Of a DNA stretch of 64,000 nucleotides, positions 49,269 through 57,783 are shown piece after piece. The stretch lies in NCBI RefSeq assembly GCF_014651535.1, contig NZ_BMXB01000013.1, positions 1-64,000 of the forward strand, written 5' to 3'. The notes below the pieces were generated by a model that did no database searches, was not told the origin of the DNA, and saw nothing but the letters and a program-made list of their open reading frames with translations. Each line of letters begins with the position of its first letter. Within the stretch, counting starts at the first letter, position 1. Source of the DNA: Salinimicrobium marinum (GTDB lineage Bacteria > Bacteroidota > Bacteroidia > Flavobacteriales > Flavobacteriaceae). The position numbers and the translations under genes were made by a program.

Positions 49269-50072
49269 TCATTCCGCGACAGGCTTTTTGGAAGTATATT
49301 TTATGTCAGGCTCCATTTTAGTGCTTTCGGTTCCCATCCACCTGTCCCAAAAGGTAAAATACAACCCGAAATTCGTGACATATTCAGAATGATGGTAGTG
49401 GTGGTGTGTAGCCCCTATAAATTGCTTCCCAAACCAACTTTTTTGAAAAGCCACAGGATATATTTCAATGTCAAGATGATTCACCACGCTGCTCACGGTC
49501 ATTAGCAACAAATATAATCCCAGCACATACACATTTACAGGAATTACCAACAGGATAAGCGGGAGAATGAGGGCTTCAATAAGGCTTTCCCAGGGATGAA
49601 AGGAAAATGCTGTCCAGGGCGTGGGAGTAAAGCTGTCATGGTGTACCTTATGAACGATCCTGAAAATTTTTGGATTATGCATCCACCTGTGAATCCAATA
49701 GTAATAGGTTTCGTGAATCAACAGAATTATCACCAGGCTCAACGGGAGATACCAGTACCCAAATTCCGCCACATCAAGGTATACTGCTGTGAATCCTTGT
49801 TGCCACAACCAGTAAGTGCCAGCTCCCACCAATGCAAAAATAGCTGAAGATTTCGTGCTCCAGACAATCTCCTTTTTTAACTGATCTTTCCTGAGTTTGC
49901 GTTTACTAAGCCTTCTTTCACTGAATTTAGCGGAGTTCCACACATAGTAGTAATAATAAAAAATACCGGCCGCCACAAAATACCTGAACAGAATAGCAAT
50001 AAAGAAGATTACTATATATATTAGAAAAGCTGAAGGTGTGGATGCATCAGGATTCAGTACGTTCTCGATCAT
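49269..50072 (-). CDS. Sterol desaturase / fatty acid hydroxylase superfamily protein
   Basis: A 267-residue membrane-bound di-iron enzyme. The histidine clusters are HETYYYWIHRWMH, HKVHH and HHYHH, which ligate two irons, and several hydrophobic helices surround them. Family members hydroxylate or desaturate lipids, sterols or carotenoids with O2; the substrate is not evident. Convergent with tag and upstream-neighboured by aat. Confidence 0.9.
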   Translation of the reverse strand: MIENVLNPDASTPSAFLIYIVIFFIAILFRYFVAAGIFYYYYYVWNSAKFSERRLSKRKLRKDQLKKEIVWSTKSSAIFALVGAGTYWLWQQGFTAVYLDVAEFGYWYLPLSLVIILLIHETYYYWIHRWMHNPKIFRIVHKVHHDSFTPTPWTAFSFHPWESLIEALILPLILLVIPVNVYVLGLYLLLMTVSSVVNHLDIEIYPVAFQKSWFGKQFIGATHHHYHHSEYVTNFGLYFTFWDRWMGTESTKMEPDIKYTSKKPVAE

Positions 50073-50169
50073 GAAACTAAAGTTAAGTATTTCAGATCAA
50101 ATTTCTGCAATGCCTTGAGAATGTGCAGGTTTTTTATAAAAACTTTATAATAACAAATTACATTACAGG

Positions 50170-50808
50170 TCACGTTAAATACATGAGGAAATCCTTCCTC
50201 GGGATTTCTTCTGCTCCCAGACTTTCCAGGTGAGGCGTATAAACCTGGCAATCAATTAACTGAATATTTTCGGTTCGTAATTTTTCAATCAATTTTATGA
50301 ATCCGAATTTGGAGGCATTGCTCACCTTTGTGAACATGCTTTCTCCACAAAAAACCTGCTTATCCCGAAGATAAATTCCGTAGAGACCCCCTGCGAGAAA
50401 ATCCTCCTGCCAGACTTCTACCGAAAATGCCAGTCCCGATCTGTGGAACTCTAGATAAGCCTCTTTCATTTCGGAAGTGATCCAGGTGCCATCCTGCCCA
50501 TCCCGTTTCATCTCTGAACAGGCGGTGATCACAGCATCAAAATGCTGATTAAAGGTGACTTCAAAAGCATTTTTCTTAAGCAATTGTTTCATGCTTTTTG
50601 AAACCTTCAGCTTCTCAGGAAACAATACCATCCTGGGATCGGGGCTCCACCACAAAACAGGCTGAGAAGCGTCATACCACGGGAAAATTCCCTGGATATA
50701 TGCCTCTTTTAAACGTGCTACAGAAAGTTCACCCCCAACAGCCAGCAAGCCCTGCTCATCTGCTGCCTCTACTGGCGGGAATTTTTCGTATGGTTTTAGA
50801 AAATACAA
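50170..50808 (-). CDS. aat: Leucyl/phenylalanyl-tRNA--protein transferase
   Basis: A 212-residue transferase of the N-degron pathway, attaching Leu or Phe to proteins with N-terminal Arg or Lys so that ClpAP degrades them. Family motifs FPPVEAADEQGLLAVGGELS, QGIFPWYDASQPVLWWSPDPRM, VEVWQEDFLAGGLYGIYLRD and CGESMFTKVSNASK are intact. Length is normal. A 137-bp inverted-repeat element lies 33 bases upstream of the start. Confidence 0.96.
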   Translation of the reverse strand: MYFLKPYEKFPPVEAADEQGLLAVGGELSVARLKEAYIQGIFPWYDASQPVLWWSPDPRMVLFPEKLKVSKSMKQLLKKNAFEVTFNQHFDAVITACSEMKRDGQDGTWITSEMKEAYLEFHRSGLAFSVEVWQEDFLAGGLYGIYLRDKQVFCGESMFTKVSNASKFGFIKLIEKLRTENIQLIDCQVYTPHLESLGAEEIPRKDFLMYLT

Positions 50809-50841
50809 TTCGCAGGGATTTTTAGCTGAGTATGAAAATAG

Positions 50842-50978
50842 AAAGAGGCTGTCTAAAAAGCACTTTTTACGTCCACCTGAACTTGTTTCAGGTCCTGATA
50901 AATTCTAAAAATTAGAATAATAAGATTCTGAAATAAATTCCGAATGACGCTTTTTAAAGCTTTTTAGACAGCCTCTTT
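50842..50978. mobile_element. MITE-like element with 20-bp terminal inverted repeats
   Basis: AAAGAGGCTGTCTAAAAAGC (50842-50861) is exactly complementary to 50959-50978. The 137-bp interior has no gene but contains two degenerate palindromes of the GTCnnCCTGAACTTGTTTCAGG kind (about 50870-50897 and 50912-50948). Non-coding, with long inverted ends: the profile of a non-autonomous transposable element. It could fold into a long hairpin. Confidence 0.75.
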
Positions 50979-51017
50979 TAAAAGTTCATTATATATGAAC
51001 CATCTTAAAAATATTTT

Positions 51018-51392
51018 CTAAAATGGAAGATCATCATAATCTTCGTCATTTAAATTTTGTGCCGGTTCAAATTGATCTGCCGGTGGTACAGCAGCATTAC
51101 TTCCCGGTGCCTGGGCTGCAAGATTTTCAATTCTCCATCCCTGGATAGAGTTGAAATATTTTGTTTCCCCCTGTGGGTTTACCCATTCTCTTCCTCTAAG
51201 GTTCACCCCTATTTTTACAGGCTGGCCTACACTGAAGTTATTTAGTAAATCACATTTATCCTGTACAAACTCTACTAAAATATGCTGCGGATATTGCTCT
51301 TCTGTAGTCACTACTACTTCTCTTTTTCTAAAACCATTGCTTCCGTAAGTTTTAGTCTCATCAATCATTTTGATCTTTCCTTGTACTTCCAT
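51018..51392 (-). CDS. DUF3127-family protein with SSB-like acidic tip
   Basis: A 124-residue protein: a beta-rich domain (residues 1-95; QGKIKMIDETKTYGSNGFRK, LVEFVQDKCDLLNNFSVGQP, GREWVNPQGETKYFNSIQGW) resembling an OB-fold, then a flexible Pro/Ala linker and the acidic C-terminus DEDYDDLPF. This ending mimics the tip of single-strand DNA-binding proteins (DDDIPF) that recruits partners. DUF3127 is common in Bacteroidota and has no proven role. The flavin reductase gene lies one base upstream on the same strand. Confidence 0.88.
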   Translation of the reverse strand: MEVQGKIKMIDETKTYGSNGFRKREVVVTTEEQYPQHILVEFVQDKCDLLNNFSVGQPVKIGVNLRGREWVNPQGETKYFNSIQGWRIENLAAQAPGSNAAVPPADQFEPAQNLNDEDYDDLPF

Positions 51393-51393
51393 T

Positions 51394-52266
51394 TTATCTC
51401 TTTTTTGCTAATAATATTTTCCAGGCTTTTGCCGGTTCTTCTTTTTCAAGATATTCTTTTGCTTTTTGATGCACCTCATTCCGATTTTTGAGTATGGACA
51501 CCATCTTCGGATCTGCCTCTAAGAAGGCATTTAGTTCCTCTTCGGAAGGCATTTTTTCCACGTTTCCTAACTTCCCCAGGTCATTCCCGGTCAAGATAGT
51601 ACTTTTTCTTATTTCCTCCGGAATAGCATCAATTCCCATTCCAAGGCTTGATAATGGCTTCGGAACCTCAAACATTCCCGGAGTAGCACGGCTGTACCAG
51701 TTACCTCCCATTCTCGCTACCAGATCTATTTTATGCTGATCAATAAATCCGGCTTCGTCTAAAACATCTTCTTTAATATGCATTTTCAGCACCTCACAAA
51801 TTACGAGGTTTCCGGCGCCTCCTTCAGCACCCAATTCCACCACTTCCCTAATCTTACATTCAAACTGCACCGGAGATTCTTCCACGCGGTACGGCTTTAC
51901 AAGATCAGATTTCAACATAGATAATCCGGCTTTTTCAAACTCATTAATTCCCTCTGCATATTCGGTACTGGAAAGTGAAACCTGCTGCACGATATCGTAA
52001 TTCACCACATTGATCACCACCTCTTTGGTTGCTTTCGCATTATTAAAAGTATGCTTCACCGTATTATCCCTTCCTCTTCTTGCCGGAGAAAATATCAAAA
52101 TTGGCGGATTTGTGCTGAACATATTAAAAAAACTGAAAGGCGATAAATTTGGCCGGCCCTGCGAATCCATCGTACTGGCAAGTGCAATGGGTCTTGGCCC
52201 AACTGCCCCCAGCATATACTGGTGAAGTTCACGGGTTTCAACCTGTTTTGGATCTATGCTTATCAT
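51394..52266 (-). CDS. Flavin reductase family protein (FMN-binding split barrel)
   Basis: A 290-residue protein with the flavin-reductase-like split-barrel domain (residues 1-190; GAVGPRPIALASTMDSQGRP, LSPFSFFNMFSTNPPILIFS, NVVNYDIVQQVSLSSTEYAE). Proteins of this type bind FMN and reduce it with NAD(P)H or use it for unknown redox reactions. The C-terminal 60 residues are helical and specific to this group. It precedes the DUF3127 gene by one base. Confidence 0.88.
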   Translation of the reverse strand: MISIDPKQVETRELHQYMLGAVGPRPIALASTMDSQGRPNLSPFSFFNMFSTNPPILIFSPARRGRDNTVKHTFNNAKATKEVVINVVNYDIVQQVSLSSTEYAEGINEFEKAGLSMLKSDLVKPYRVEESPVQFECKIREVVELGAEGGAGNLVICEVLKMHIKEDVLDEAGFIDQHKIDLVARMGGNWYSRATPGMFEVPKPLSSLGMGIDAIPEEIRKSTILTGNDLGKLGNVEKMPSEEELNAFLEADPKMVSILKNRNEVHQKAKEYLEKEEPAKAWKILLAKKR

Positions 52267-52374
52267 TCTTCAATTTTCAACAAAGGTAAAGAAACCACCT
52301 ATGAATGAAAAGCGATGCATTAACAATAATCTTCCTATAAAACGTTATCTTTAAAATCCACAAATGTTAGGTTC

Positions 52375-53535
52375 ATGAATTTTTCTGACGAACGGAAATT
52401 TCGCCGCTGGTTTATTATTTTTTCCGCTATTACCCTCATTATTCTTATTGTCTGGAATGCAGTTATATTTTTTCAGCGTCTGAAAGAAGATGAACGCAAA
52501 AAGATGAATATCTGGGCTGCAGCACAGGTATCCCTTGATCAGGCAGATGATAACACCGACCTGGACCTTACTCTTACCATTATAAACAGTAATACGAGTC
52601 TTCCCACGGTTTGGGTAGATGAAAATGGGGAGATCGTGGATGTTTTAAATGTTCCGCAGGAAATCATTTCCGATGAGGAGAAACTGGAAATCTATCTGGA
52701 CCAGATAAAAGATGAAAATGCCCCTGTAGTGATGGATCTTGGTCCCGGGAAAGAACATCTTGTATATTATGGCAATTCCCCCCTGCTTAATAAATTAAAA
52801 TATTATCCCCTTGTCCTGCTGGTCATCATTATTCTATTTATAGCAGTTATTTATTTCTTCTACACCACCACAAAATCCAGTGAACAAAATAAATTATGGG
52901 CAGGAATGGCAAAGGAAACAGCCCACCAAATTGGGACTCCGCTGTCCTCTTTAATTGGCTGGATTGAAATTTTAAAGCAGGAGAAGGTGGATCGCTCCTA
53001 CCTTTCTGAAATGCAAAAGGATATTGATCGTCTTAAAACCATTACAGAACGTTTTTCAAAAATTGGATCTGCACCAACTCTCCAATCTGTTAACATTGTA
53101 GAGCAAACAAGGGTATCTTTTGATTATCTGAAAACCAGAAGTTCAAAATTGATCAATTTTAGCCTCAGTTTGCCAAATGAGGTTATCTATGTAAACCTCA
53201 ACAAGCAACTTTTCAGCTGGACGATTGAAAACCTTGTAAAAAATGCGATCGATGCCATGCGCGGAAAAGGAGATCTGCACATAAGAATTAATCAGGATTC
53301 AAAATGCGTTCATATCTTTATTCAGGATTCGGGAAAAGGGATTCCAAAAGATAAATTCCGGCAGATATTTGAACCGGGATATTCCACTAAAAAACGTGGC
53401 TGGGGATTAGGACTCTCCCTCTCCAGGCGTATTATTGAACAGTATCACAACGGCAAGATCAAAGTAAGCCAGAGCCAGATCAATAAGGGAACTACGTTTC
53501 AGATTACGTTGCCAAAACTAAAACCTTCTGAATAA
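52375..53535 (+). CDS. Sensor histidine kinase (orphan)
   Basis: A 386-residue membrane kinase: helix 1 about 12-34, a periplasmic domain of about 100 residues, helix 2 about 141-163, then a phosphoacceptor domain (KETAHQIGTPLSSLIGWIEI) and an ATP-binding domain (NLVKNAIDAMRGKG, DSGKGI, RGWGLGLSLSRRI). No HAMP or PAS domain is visible, and no response regulator gene is adjacent, so it is an orphan. The HQIGTPL form of the H-box is typical of a Bacteroidota subgroup. TATCTTTA (52346-52353) is a near -7 box. Confidence 0.9.
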   Translation: MNFSDERKFRRWFIIFSAITLIILIVWNAVIFFQRLKEDERKKMNIWAAAQVSLDQADDNTDLDLTLTIINSNTSLPTVWVDENGEIVDVLNVPQEIISDEEKLEIYLDQIKDENAPVVMDLGPGKEHLVYYGNSPLLNKLKYYPLVLLVIIILFIAVIYFFYTTTKSSEQNKLWAGMAKETAHQIGTPLSSLIGWIEILKQEKVDRSYLSEMQKDIDRLKTITERFSKIGSAPTLQSVNIVEQTRVSFDYLKTRSSKLINFSLSLPNEVIYVNLNKQLFSWTIENLVKNAIDAMRGKGDLHIRINQDSKCVHIFIQDSGKGIPKDKFRQIFEPGYSTKKRGWGLGLSLSRRIIEQYHNGKIKVSQSQINKGTTFQITLPKLKPSE

Positions 53536-53580
53536 CTGCCTCTTTACTGAAAAAATGGACGTACTGCCAGTTTTCTGGTC

Positions 53581-53970
53581 CTAAAGTTCAGCTTTAATAT
53601 CTTCCGTAATTTGCTTAAATTCTTCTTCTGAAAGGTCCACACTCTTACTAAAATCCATGTCACTCATAGCATTTAACGGAATTAAATGCACATGTACGTG
53701 CGGCACTTCAAGGCCGACTACCGCCATTCCCACTCTTTTACAGGAAACAGCTTTTTCCAAGGCAATCGCTACTTTTCTGGAGAACCTCATTAATTCCTGA
53801 TAAGTTTCTTCTTCCAGGTCAAATATTTTATTCTCTTCTTTCTTGGGAATACATAAGGTGTGTCCTTTGGCGTTGGGCCGAATATCCAGGAAAGCAAGAA
53901 AATCTTCGGTTTCTGCAACTTTATATGCGGGAATTTCTCCGTTGATGATTTTAGTGAATAGTGTAGGCAT
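53581..53970 (-). CDS. HIT-family protein
   Basis: A 129-residue nucleotide-binding hydrolase/transferase with the HIT triad HVHVHLIP near the C-terminal half and the N-terminal IFTKIINGEIPAYKV-like start (LFTKIINGEIPAYKV). Such proteins hydrolyse dinucleoside polyphosphates or nucleoside phosphoramidates. It lies just downstream of greA on the same strand, a pairing commonly seen in Bacteroidota. Confidence 0.94.
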   Translation of the reverse strand: MPTLFTKIINGEIPAYKVAETEDFLAFLDIRPNAKGHTLCIPKKEENKIFDLEEETYQELMRFSRKVAIALEKAVSCKRVGMAVVGLEVPHVHVHLIPLNAMSDMDFSKSVDLSEEEFKQITEDIKAEL

Positions 53971-54041
53971 CGATGATTCGTTTTAAGATTAAGATTCAGA
54001 AGTTATTTTTCTGAAGCTGTTACAATTTAATGTATTAAAAT

Positions 54042-54077
54042 AAAAAATCCTTCTTTGAAGATCAAAAAAGGATTTTT
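54042..54077. terminator. Terminator downstream of greA
   Basis: AAAAATCCTT and AAGGATTTTT pair around 54043-54077 with A- and T-runs on either side. It separates greA from the HIT gene. Confidence 0.8.
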
Positions 54078-54094
54078 ATACTATTTATCTGGAA

Positions 54095-54571
54095 TTAATC
54101 CCGTGATATATCCAGGATCTCAAATTTTAAAGTTCCATTTGGCACCTGTACTTCTGCCGTTTCACCAACTTTCTTTCCAAGTAAACCTTTTCCGATTGGA
54201 GAGTCAACAGAGATCTTCCCCGTTTTTAAATCGGCTTCACTTTGTGCTACCAGCTTATACTGCACTTCCATTCCATTGGTAAGATTCTTGATTTTTACAT
54301 TAGAATGCACCAAAACTTTAGACGTATCCAACTGAGATTCATCTATTAATCTGGCATTAGAATATATTTCCTCCAGTTTGGAAATCTTCATTTCCAGTAG
54401 TCCCTGAGCTTCCTTTGCGGCATCGTACTCTGCATTCTCACTAAGATCACCTTTATCCCGGGCTTCGGCTATGGCCTGTGAGGCACGTGGACGCTCAACA
54501 TCTTTCAATTGGTTCAATTCATCTCTCAGTTTCTTGAGTCCCTCTGCTGTATAATAGGATACTTTACTCAT
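54095..54571 (-). CDS. greA: Transcription elongation factor GreA
   Basis: A 158-residue factor that enters the RNA polymerase secondary channel and stimulates cleavage of backtracked RNA. The N-terminal coiled coil (residues 1-75: KKLRDELNQLKDVERPRASQ, ARDKGDLSENAEYDAAKEAQ) carries the catalytic acidic tip DLSENAEY; the C-terminal FKBP-like domain contains SPIGKGLLGKKVGE. Regulatory sequences upstream are unusual: the predicted mRNA begins within a hairpin followed by T6 (see 54594-54658). Confidence 0.97.
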   Translation of the reverse strand: MSKVSYYTAEGLKKLRDELNQLKDVERPRASQAIAEARDKGDLSENAEYDAAKEAQGLLEMKISKLEEIYSNARLIDESQLDTSKVLVHSNVKIKNLTNGMEVQYKLVAQSEADLKTGKISVDSPIGKGLLGKKVGETAEVQVPNGTLKFEILDISRD

Positions 54572-54593
54572 AACTTCATCGTTTATATAAATA

Positions 54594-54658
54594 CAAAAAA
54601 TCCCATTGCTTGACGGGATTTAAAACAAATATAAGAAATTAAAAAATGCAGTACAATT
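54594..54658 (-). promoter_or_regulatory. greA promoter and 5'-end hairpin with T-run (possible attenuator)
   Basis: Minus strand: TTG, then 20 bases, then TATATTTG (plus 54626-54633), a full Bacteroidota promoter. Transcription would start at about 54619-54621, immediately entering a hairpin (AAATCCC 54598-54604 with GGGATTT 54615-54621) followed by six T. The ATG is 23 bases further. It could act as an intrinsic attenuator or a 5'-stabilising structure. Confidence 0.55.
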
Positions 54659-54688
54659 ATATTATATTGCTGCATCGGAAAACCTGTT

Positions 54689-55120
54689 ATGCCTAAAAAT
54701 CTTTTATTTTTCGCTTTTAGCCTGCTGCTGTTATCATGTTCAAATGATGATAATCTAAGGAACCATAATCCAAACCTCATCGATCAACGGGTTTCAATCC
54801 AGTTGGACCTCAACCTGCCGCAATACAACAATTTGCAATTCCCCGGAAACAGCTTTGTCACCTATAATTATGGCATCAACGGAATTGTTATTTTCAACGT
54901 CAACAATTCGGTTTACACCGCTTTTGAAATGTCGGATCCCAATCACCCGCTAACCGATTGCTCTACCCTCGAGCTGAATGGTACCGAAGTGACCTGCCAG
55001 TGTAATGACGGAAACAAATACACCATCATCACCGGGCAACAAGTTGCCGGAACCGGACAATATTCTCTGAAACCTTACCGAATAGAAAGAAGAGGCACTA
55101 TCCTGGAGATTTCAAATTAA
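54689..55120 (+). CDS. Rieske-like-fold lipoprotein lacking cluster ligands
   Basis: A 143-residue lipoprotein (signal MPKNLLFFAFSLLLLSC). The C-terminal half (PLTDCSTLELNGTEVTCQCN, then GQYSLKPYRIERRGTILEIS) has the layout of a Rieske [2Fe-2S] domain, but the two His ligands of CxH and CxxH are absent (Cys positions only), so a normal Rieske cluster is unlikely. It may keep the fold for another purpose. The gene is monocistronic, divergent from greA. The family call is by pattern only. Confidence 0.7.
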   Translation: MPKNLLFFAFSLLLLSCSNDDNLRNHNPNLIDQRVSIQLDLNLPQYNNLQFPGNSFVTYNYGINGIVIFNVNNSVYTAFEMSDPNHPLTDCSTLELNGTEVTCQCNDGNKYTIITGQQVAGTGQYSLKPYRIERRGTILEISN

Positions 55121-55141
55121 AGGAAATGCTCTTTTTCAGGT

Positions 55142-55283
55142 ATAAAAAAAGCTGTCTTAAGAAATCCTTTCCTATTGAAGACCAATGCCGCCTGCCCCTA
55201 CTCAGGCAGTTCTGATCTTCAAAAACTGGGAACCCATCCTAGGCGCCCTCTTTAGAAATTATTTTTCAGACAGCTTCTTATAA
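55142..55283. repeat. Inverted-repeat element related to the one at 50842
   Basis: The left end (around 55142-55160, AAAAAAGCTGTCTTAA) and right end (55265-55283, TCAGACAGCTTCTTAT) share the core AGACAGC in inverted orientation with a few mismatches. Nested inside is a strong stem with CTGCC / GGCAG and GAAGA / TCTTC arms. The AGACAGC ends match those of the element at 50842. It fills the gap between two convergent genes. Confidence 0.6.
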
Positions 55284-55303
55284 AAACTACTGGCAGAAGA
55301 AAA

Positions 55304-57643
55304 TCAGAATCTCAACGTAACCCCTGCTAAAAAGTTGGTGCCCGCCTGAGGATAGTAGGCCACCATTTGCCATTTGGCATCATACCATCCATTGGATACA
55401 TATTTTTCATCAAAAATATTATTTACAAGTCCGGTAAAAACAACTTCCTTAAATAGAGGAGCATTTCTCCAGTTATACTGAATATTAAAGTCATTTACAA
55501 AATAGCTGTCCAGCAAAGTACCTTCAACCTCAGTATTGCTCATATACTGTTCCCCCACAAATTTCGAAAGAAGTTTAAGCTCCAAGTTCTCTATAGGTCT
55601 GTATTCAAAGATATTTCCGGCTACTATTTCCGGAGAAAAAGAAATGTCTGTATTTTTATATTCATAGGCTTCTTCATTAAAAATAGCCATAAAATGTTCA
55701 TTCTTATTGCGGCTTATTGCAATATTCGGTCTAATAATAAGCTTATCAAAAATCCTGAAAGCAGCATCAACTTCAAGCCCTAATCTATAACTGTCTCCAC
55801 TATTTGTCCTTATAGGAGACCCCACATTATCCAGCTCACCGGTTAGCACCAACTGATTTTGATAATCCATATAATAGAGGTTGGTATTCACTTGAACTGT
55901 CTTGGTATTTAATCTCCACCCCAACTCAAAATCATTCAATTCTTCGGGTTTGGGATCTTCACTTTTATAATCATCTCTGTTTGGTTCCCGGTGAGCACGC
56001 GCATAGGATAAATATAACCTGTTGGCTTCTGAAACTTCATAGGTTATCCCCGCTTTTGGATTAAAAAAGGTATGAGAATCATCTACGATAAATGGCACTT
56101 CCTCCTCCATATTCCCATCTGCTGTATAATTGATGGTCCTAAGCTGAAGATCCCCGAACAAAGAAAAATCTTCGGAAATTGCAACATTTGCTTTTCCGTA
56201 GACATTGAAATCTGTTTTTTCAGCATCATTTTCATAATAAATCTGGTTTGGTTCGCTTGGAGCAAACCGGGTATAGGTGACTTCACCAAAATGGTCTCCG
56301 TCATACTTGTTCCATCCACCGCCAAAATCCAGTTCCAGCCAATTCTCAGTATAATTCAGGTTAAAAGTGGCACCATAAAAATGGTTATCCAGCCACTTTT
56401 TTGTTACCAGATCTGAACTTGTAATTTCCTCTCCATTTGCCGTAAATGGCTCTATGAGATATTCTTCCAGATCCTGATCTGTCCTGTAGGATTCATAAAA
56501 TCCCCTTCCGTAGGTATAATGCAGCGCCACATTCGAGGACCAGCCACCGCCATAGTTTTCATTCCACAACAACTGGAAATGATCCTGCTTGTAATTATCG
56601 ACGTGGTCATCATAAAACTGCTGATTCCCATCTGCATCTACGTATGCTCCTGATGGATTAAACCTGCGGTCTTCCTGCAGTTGTTCTTCAGAAATCCCAT
56701 CCCAGGCCTGGTAAGTCACTTCACTACCCCCAAAAGTCAAGGCTTTAACCAGGGTGCTTTCATCTACATAAGTTGCCTGTAAAAAATAGGATTTAAGATC
56801 TGTAGATGCACGATCAACATATCCGTCACTTTCGATAGTAGAAGCTCTACCAGCAAATTCCCAGTGATCATTGAATAGTCCGGTGCTGAATTTCACCGTA
56901 TTCTTAAATGTTCCGAAAGAGCCAGCACTAGATGCAATTTCTGCGGAAGGTTCTACTCGGTAACGATCTGTAAGAATGTTTATGCTGGCACCAAAAGCAC
57001 CTGCACCATTGGTAGACGTTCCCACTCCCCGCTGCAGCTGAAGGTTTTCAACCGACGAGGCAAAATCTCCCAGGTTTACCCAGAAGGTCCCCTGGCTTTC
57101 AGCATCATTATAGGGAATTCCGTTAATGGTCACATTGATACGGGTTGCGTCACTACCCCTCACACGAATGCCGGAATATCCTATTCCTGCACCCGCATCA
57201 CTGGTCGTGACAACGTTTGGCATGTAATTCATCAGCGTTGGAATATCCTGACCTAAATTCCTGTCTTCGATCTCCTCGTTTGTAAGGTTACTGTGAGTAA
57301 TGGGAGACTCTGCACTTACCCGTACTGCCGAAAGAAAGACCTCATCCAGAACTTCCTGCGCATCACCAAGATCAACGTCAAGCACCTGATCTTCAGTTAA
57401 ATTAACCCTTATTTCTTTTTTGTTTCCGTAGGAGAAAATGAGGTTGTACGTTCCCGACTCAAGGCTAAGAGAATATTCTCCCGAACTGTCTGTCTGGGTT
57501 CCAGTAGTTTGTCCCTGGACTCTTACTATGGCTGCTCTAAGAGGAGTATCACCATCTGTAACTTTTCCCTGTATGGTATATTCCTGGGCAGATGCGCTCA
57601 GGGAAAATACCAAAAGGCTTAAATAAAATAACGTGTTTTTCAT
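55304..57643 (-). CDS. TonB-dependent receptor, predicted thiamine transporter
   Basis: A 779-residue outer membrane receptor: signal peptide (ending LSASAQ), carboxypeptidase-like domain (GKVTDGDTPLRAAIVRVQGQ), plug (LSAVRVSAESPITHSNLTNE and VRGSDATRINVTINGIPYND) and barrel ending AGVTLRF. A TPP riboswitch with a terminator lies upstream in the same orientation, so the receptor is repressed when thiamine diphosphate is plentiful; the ligand is therefore predicted to be thiamine or a thiamine precursor. Receptors controlled by TPP riboswitches are known in Bacteroidota. Monocistronic; no inner-membrane thiamine genes follow here. Confidence 0.93.
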   Translation of the reverse strand: MKNTLFYLSLLVFSLSASAQEYTIQGKVTDGDTPLRAAIVRVQGQTTGTQTDSSGEYSLSLESGTYNLIFSYGNKKEIRVNLTEDQVLDVDLGDAQEVLDEVFLSAVRVSAESPITHSNLTNEEIEDRNLGQDIPTLMNYMPNVVTTSDAGAGIGYSGIRVRGSDATRINVTINGIPYNDAESQGTFWVNLGDFASSVENLQLQRGVGTSTNGAGAFGASINILTDRYRVEPSAEIASSAGSFGTFKNTVKFSTGLFNDHWEFAGRASTIESDGYVDRASTDLKSYFLQATYVDESTLVKALTFGGSEVTYQAWDGISEEQLQEDRRFNPSGAYVDADGNQQFYDDHVDNYKQDHFQLLWNENYGGGWSSNVALHYTYGRGFYESYRTDQDLEEYLIEPFTANGEEITSSDLVTKKWLDNHFYGATFNLNYTENWLELDFGGGWNKYDGDHFGEVTYTRFAPSEPNQIYYENDAEKTDFNVYGKANVAISEDFSLFGDLQLRTINYTADGNMEEEVPFIVDDSHTFFNPKAGITYEVSEANRLYLSYARAHREPNRDDYKSEDPKPEELNDFELGWRLNTKTVQVNTNLYYMDYQNQLVLTGELDNVGSPIRTNSGDSYRLGLEVDAAFRIFDKLIIRPNIAISRNKNEHFMAIFNEEAYEYKNTDISFSPEIVAGNIFEYRPIENLELKLLSKFVGEQYMSNTEVEGTLLDSYFVNDFNIQYNWRNAPLFKEVVFTGLVNNIFDEKYVSNGWYDAKWQMVAYYPQAGTNFLAGVTLRF

Positions 57644-57696
57644 CCGTAAAAAAATTTATTACGAATAAAAGGGGCATTATTCTTCTGGTTAATTGA

Positions 57697-57753
57697 TTAA
57701 AAAATAAAATCCTGAAATCCATCCGATCTAAATTGCAAGGATGATTTTCAGGA
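57697..57753 (-). terminator. Riboswitch expression-platform terminator
   Basis: TCCTGAAA (57710-57717) pairs with TTTCAGGA (57746-57753), with an inner CATCC / GGATG stem; the minus strand then reads TTTTATTTTTT. It lies between the TPP aptamer and the receptor start, the expected place for a ligand-dependent terminator. Confidence 0.85.
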
Positions 57754-57783
57754 GTGCGATACTTTGCGCTGTTTGCGCTAAAT

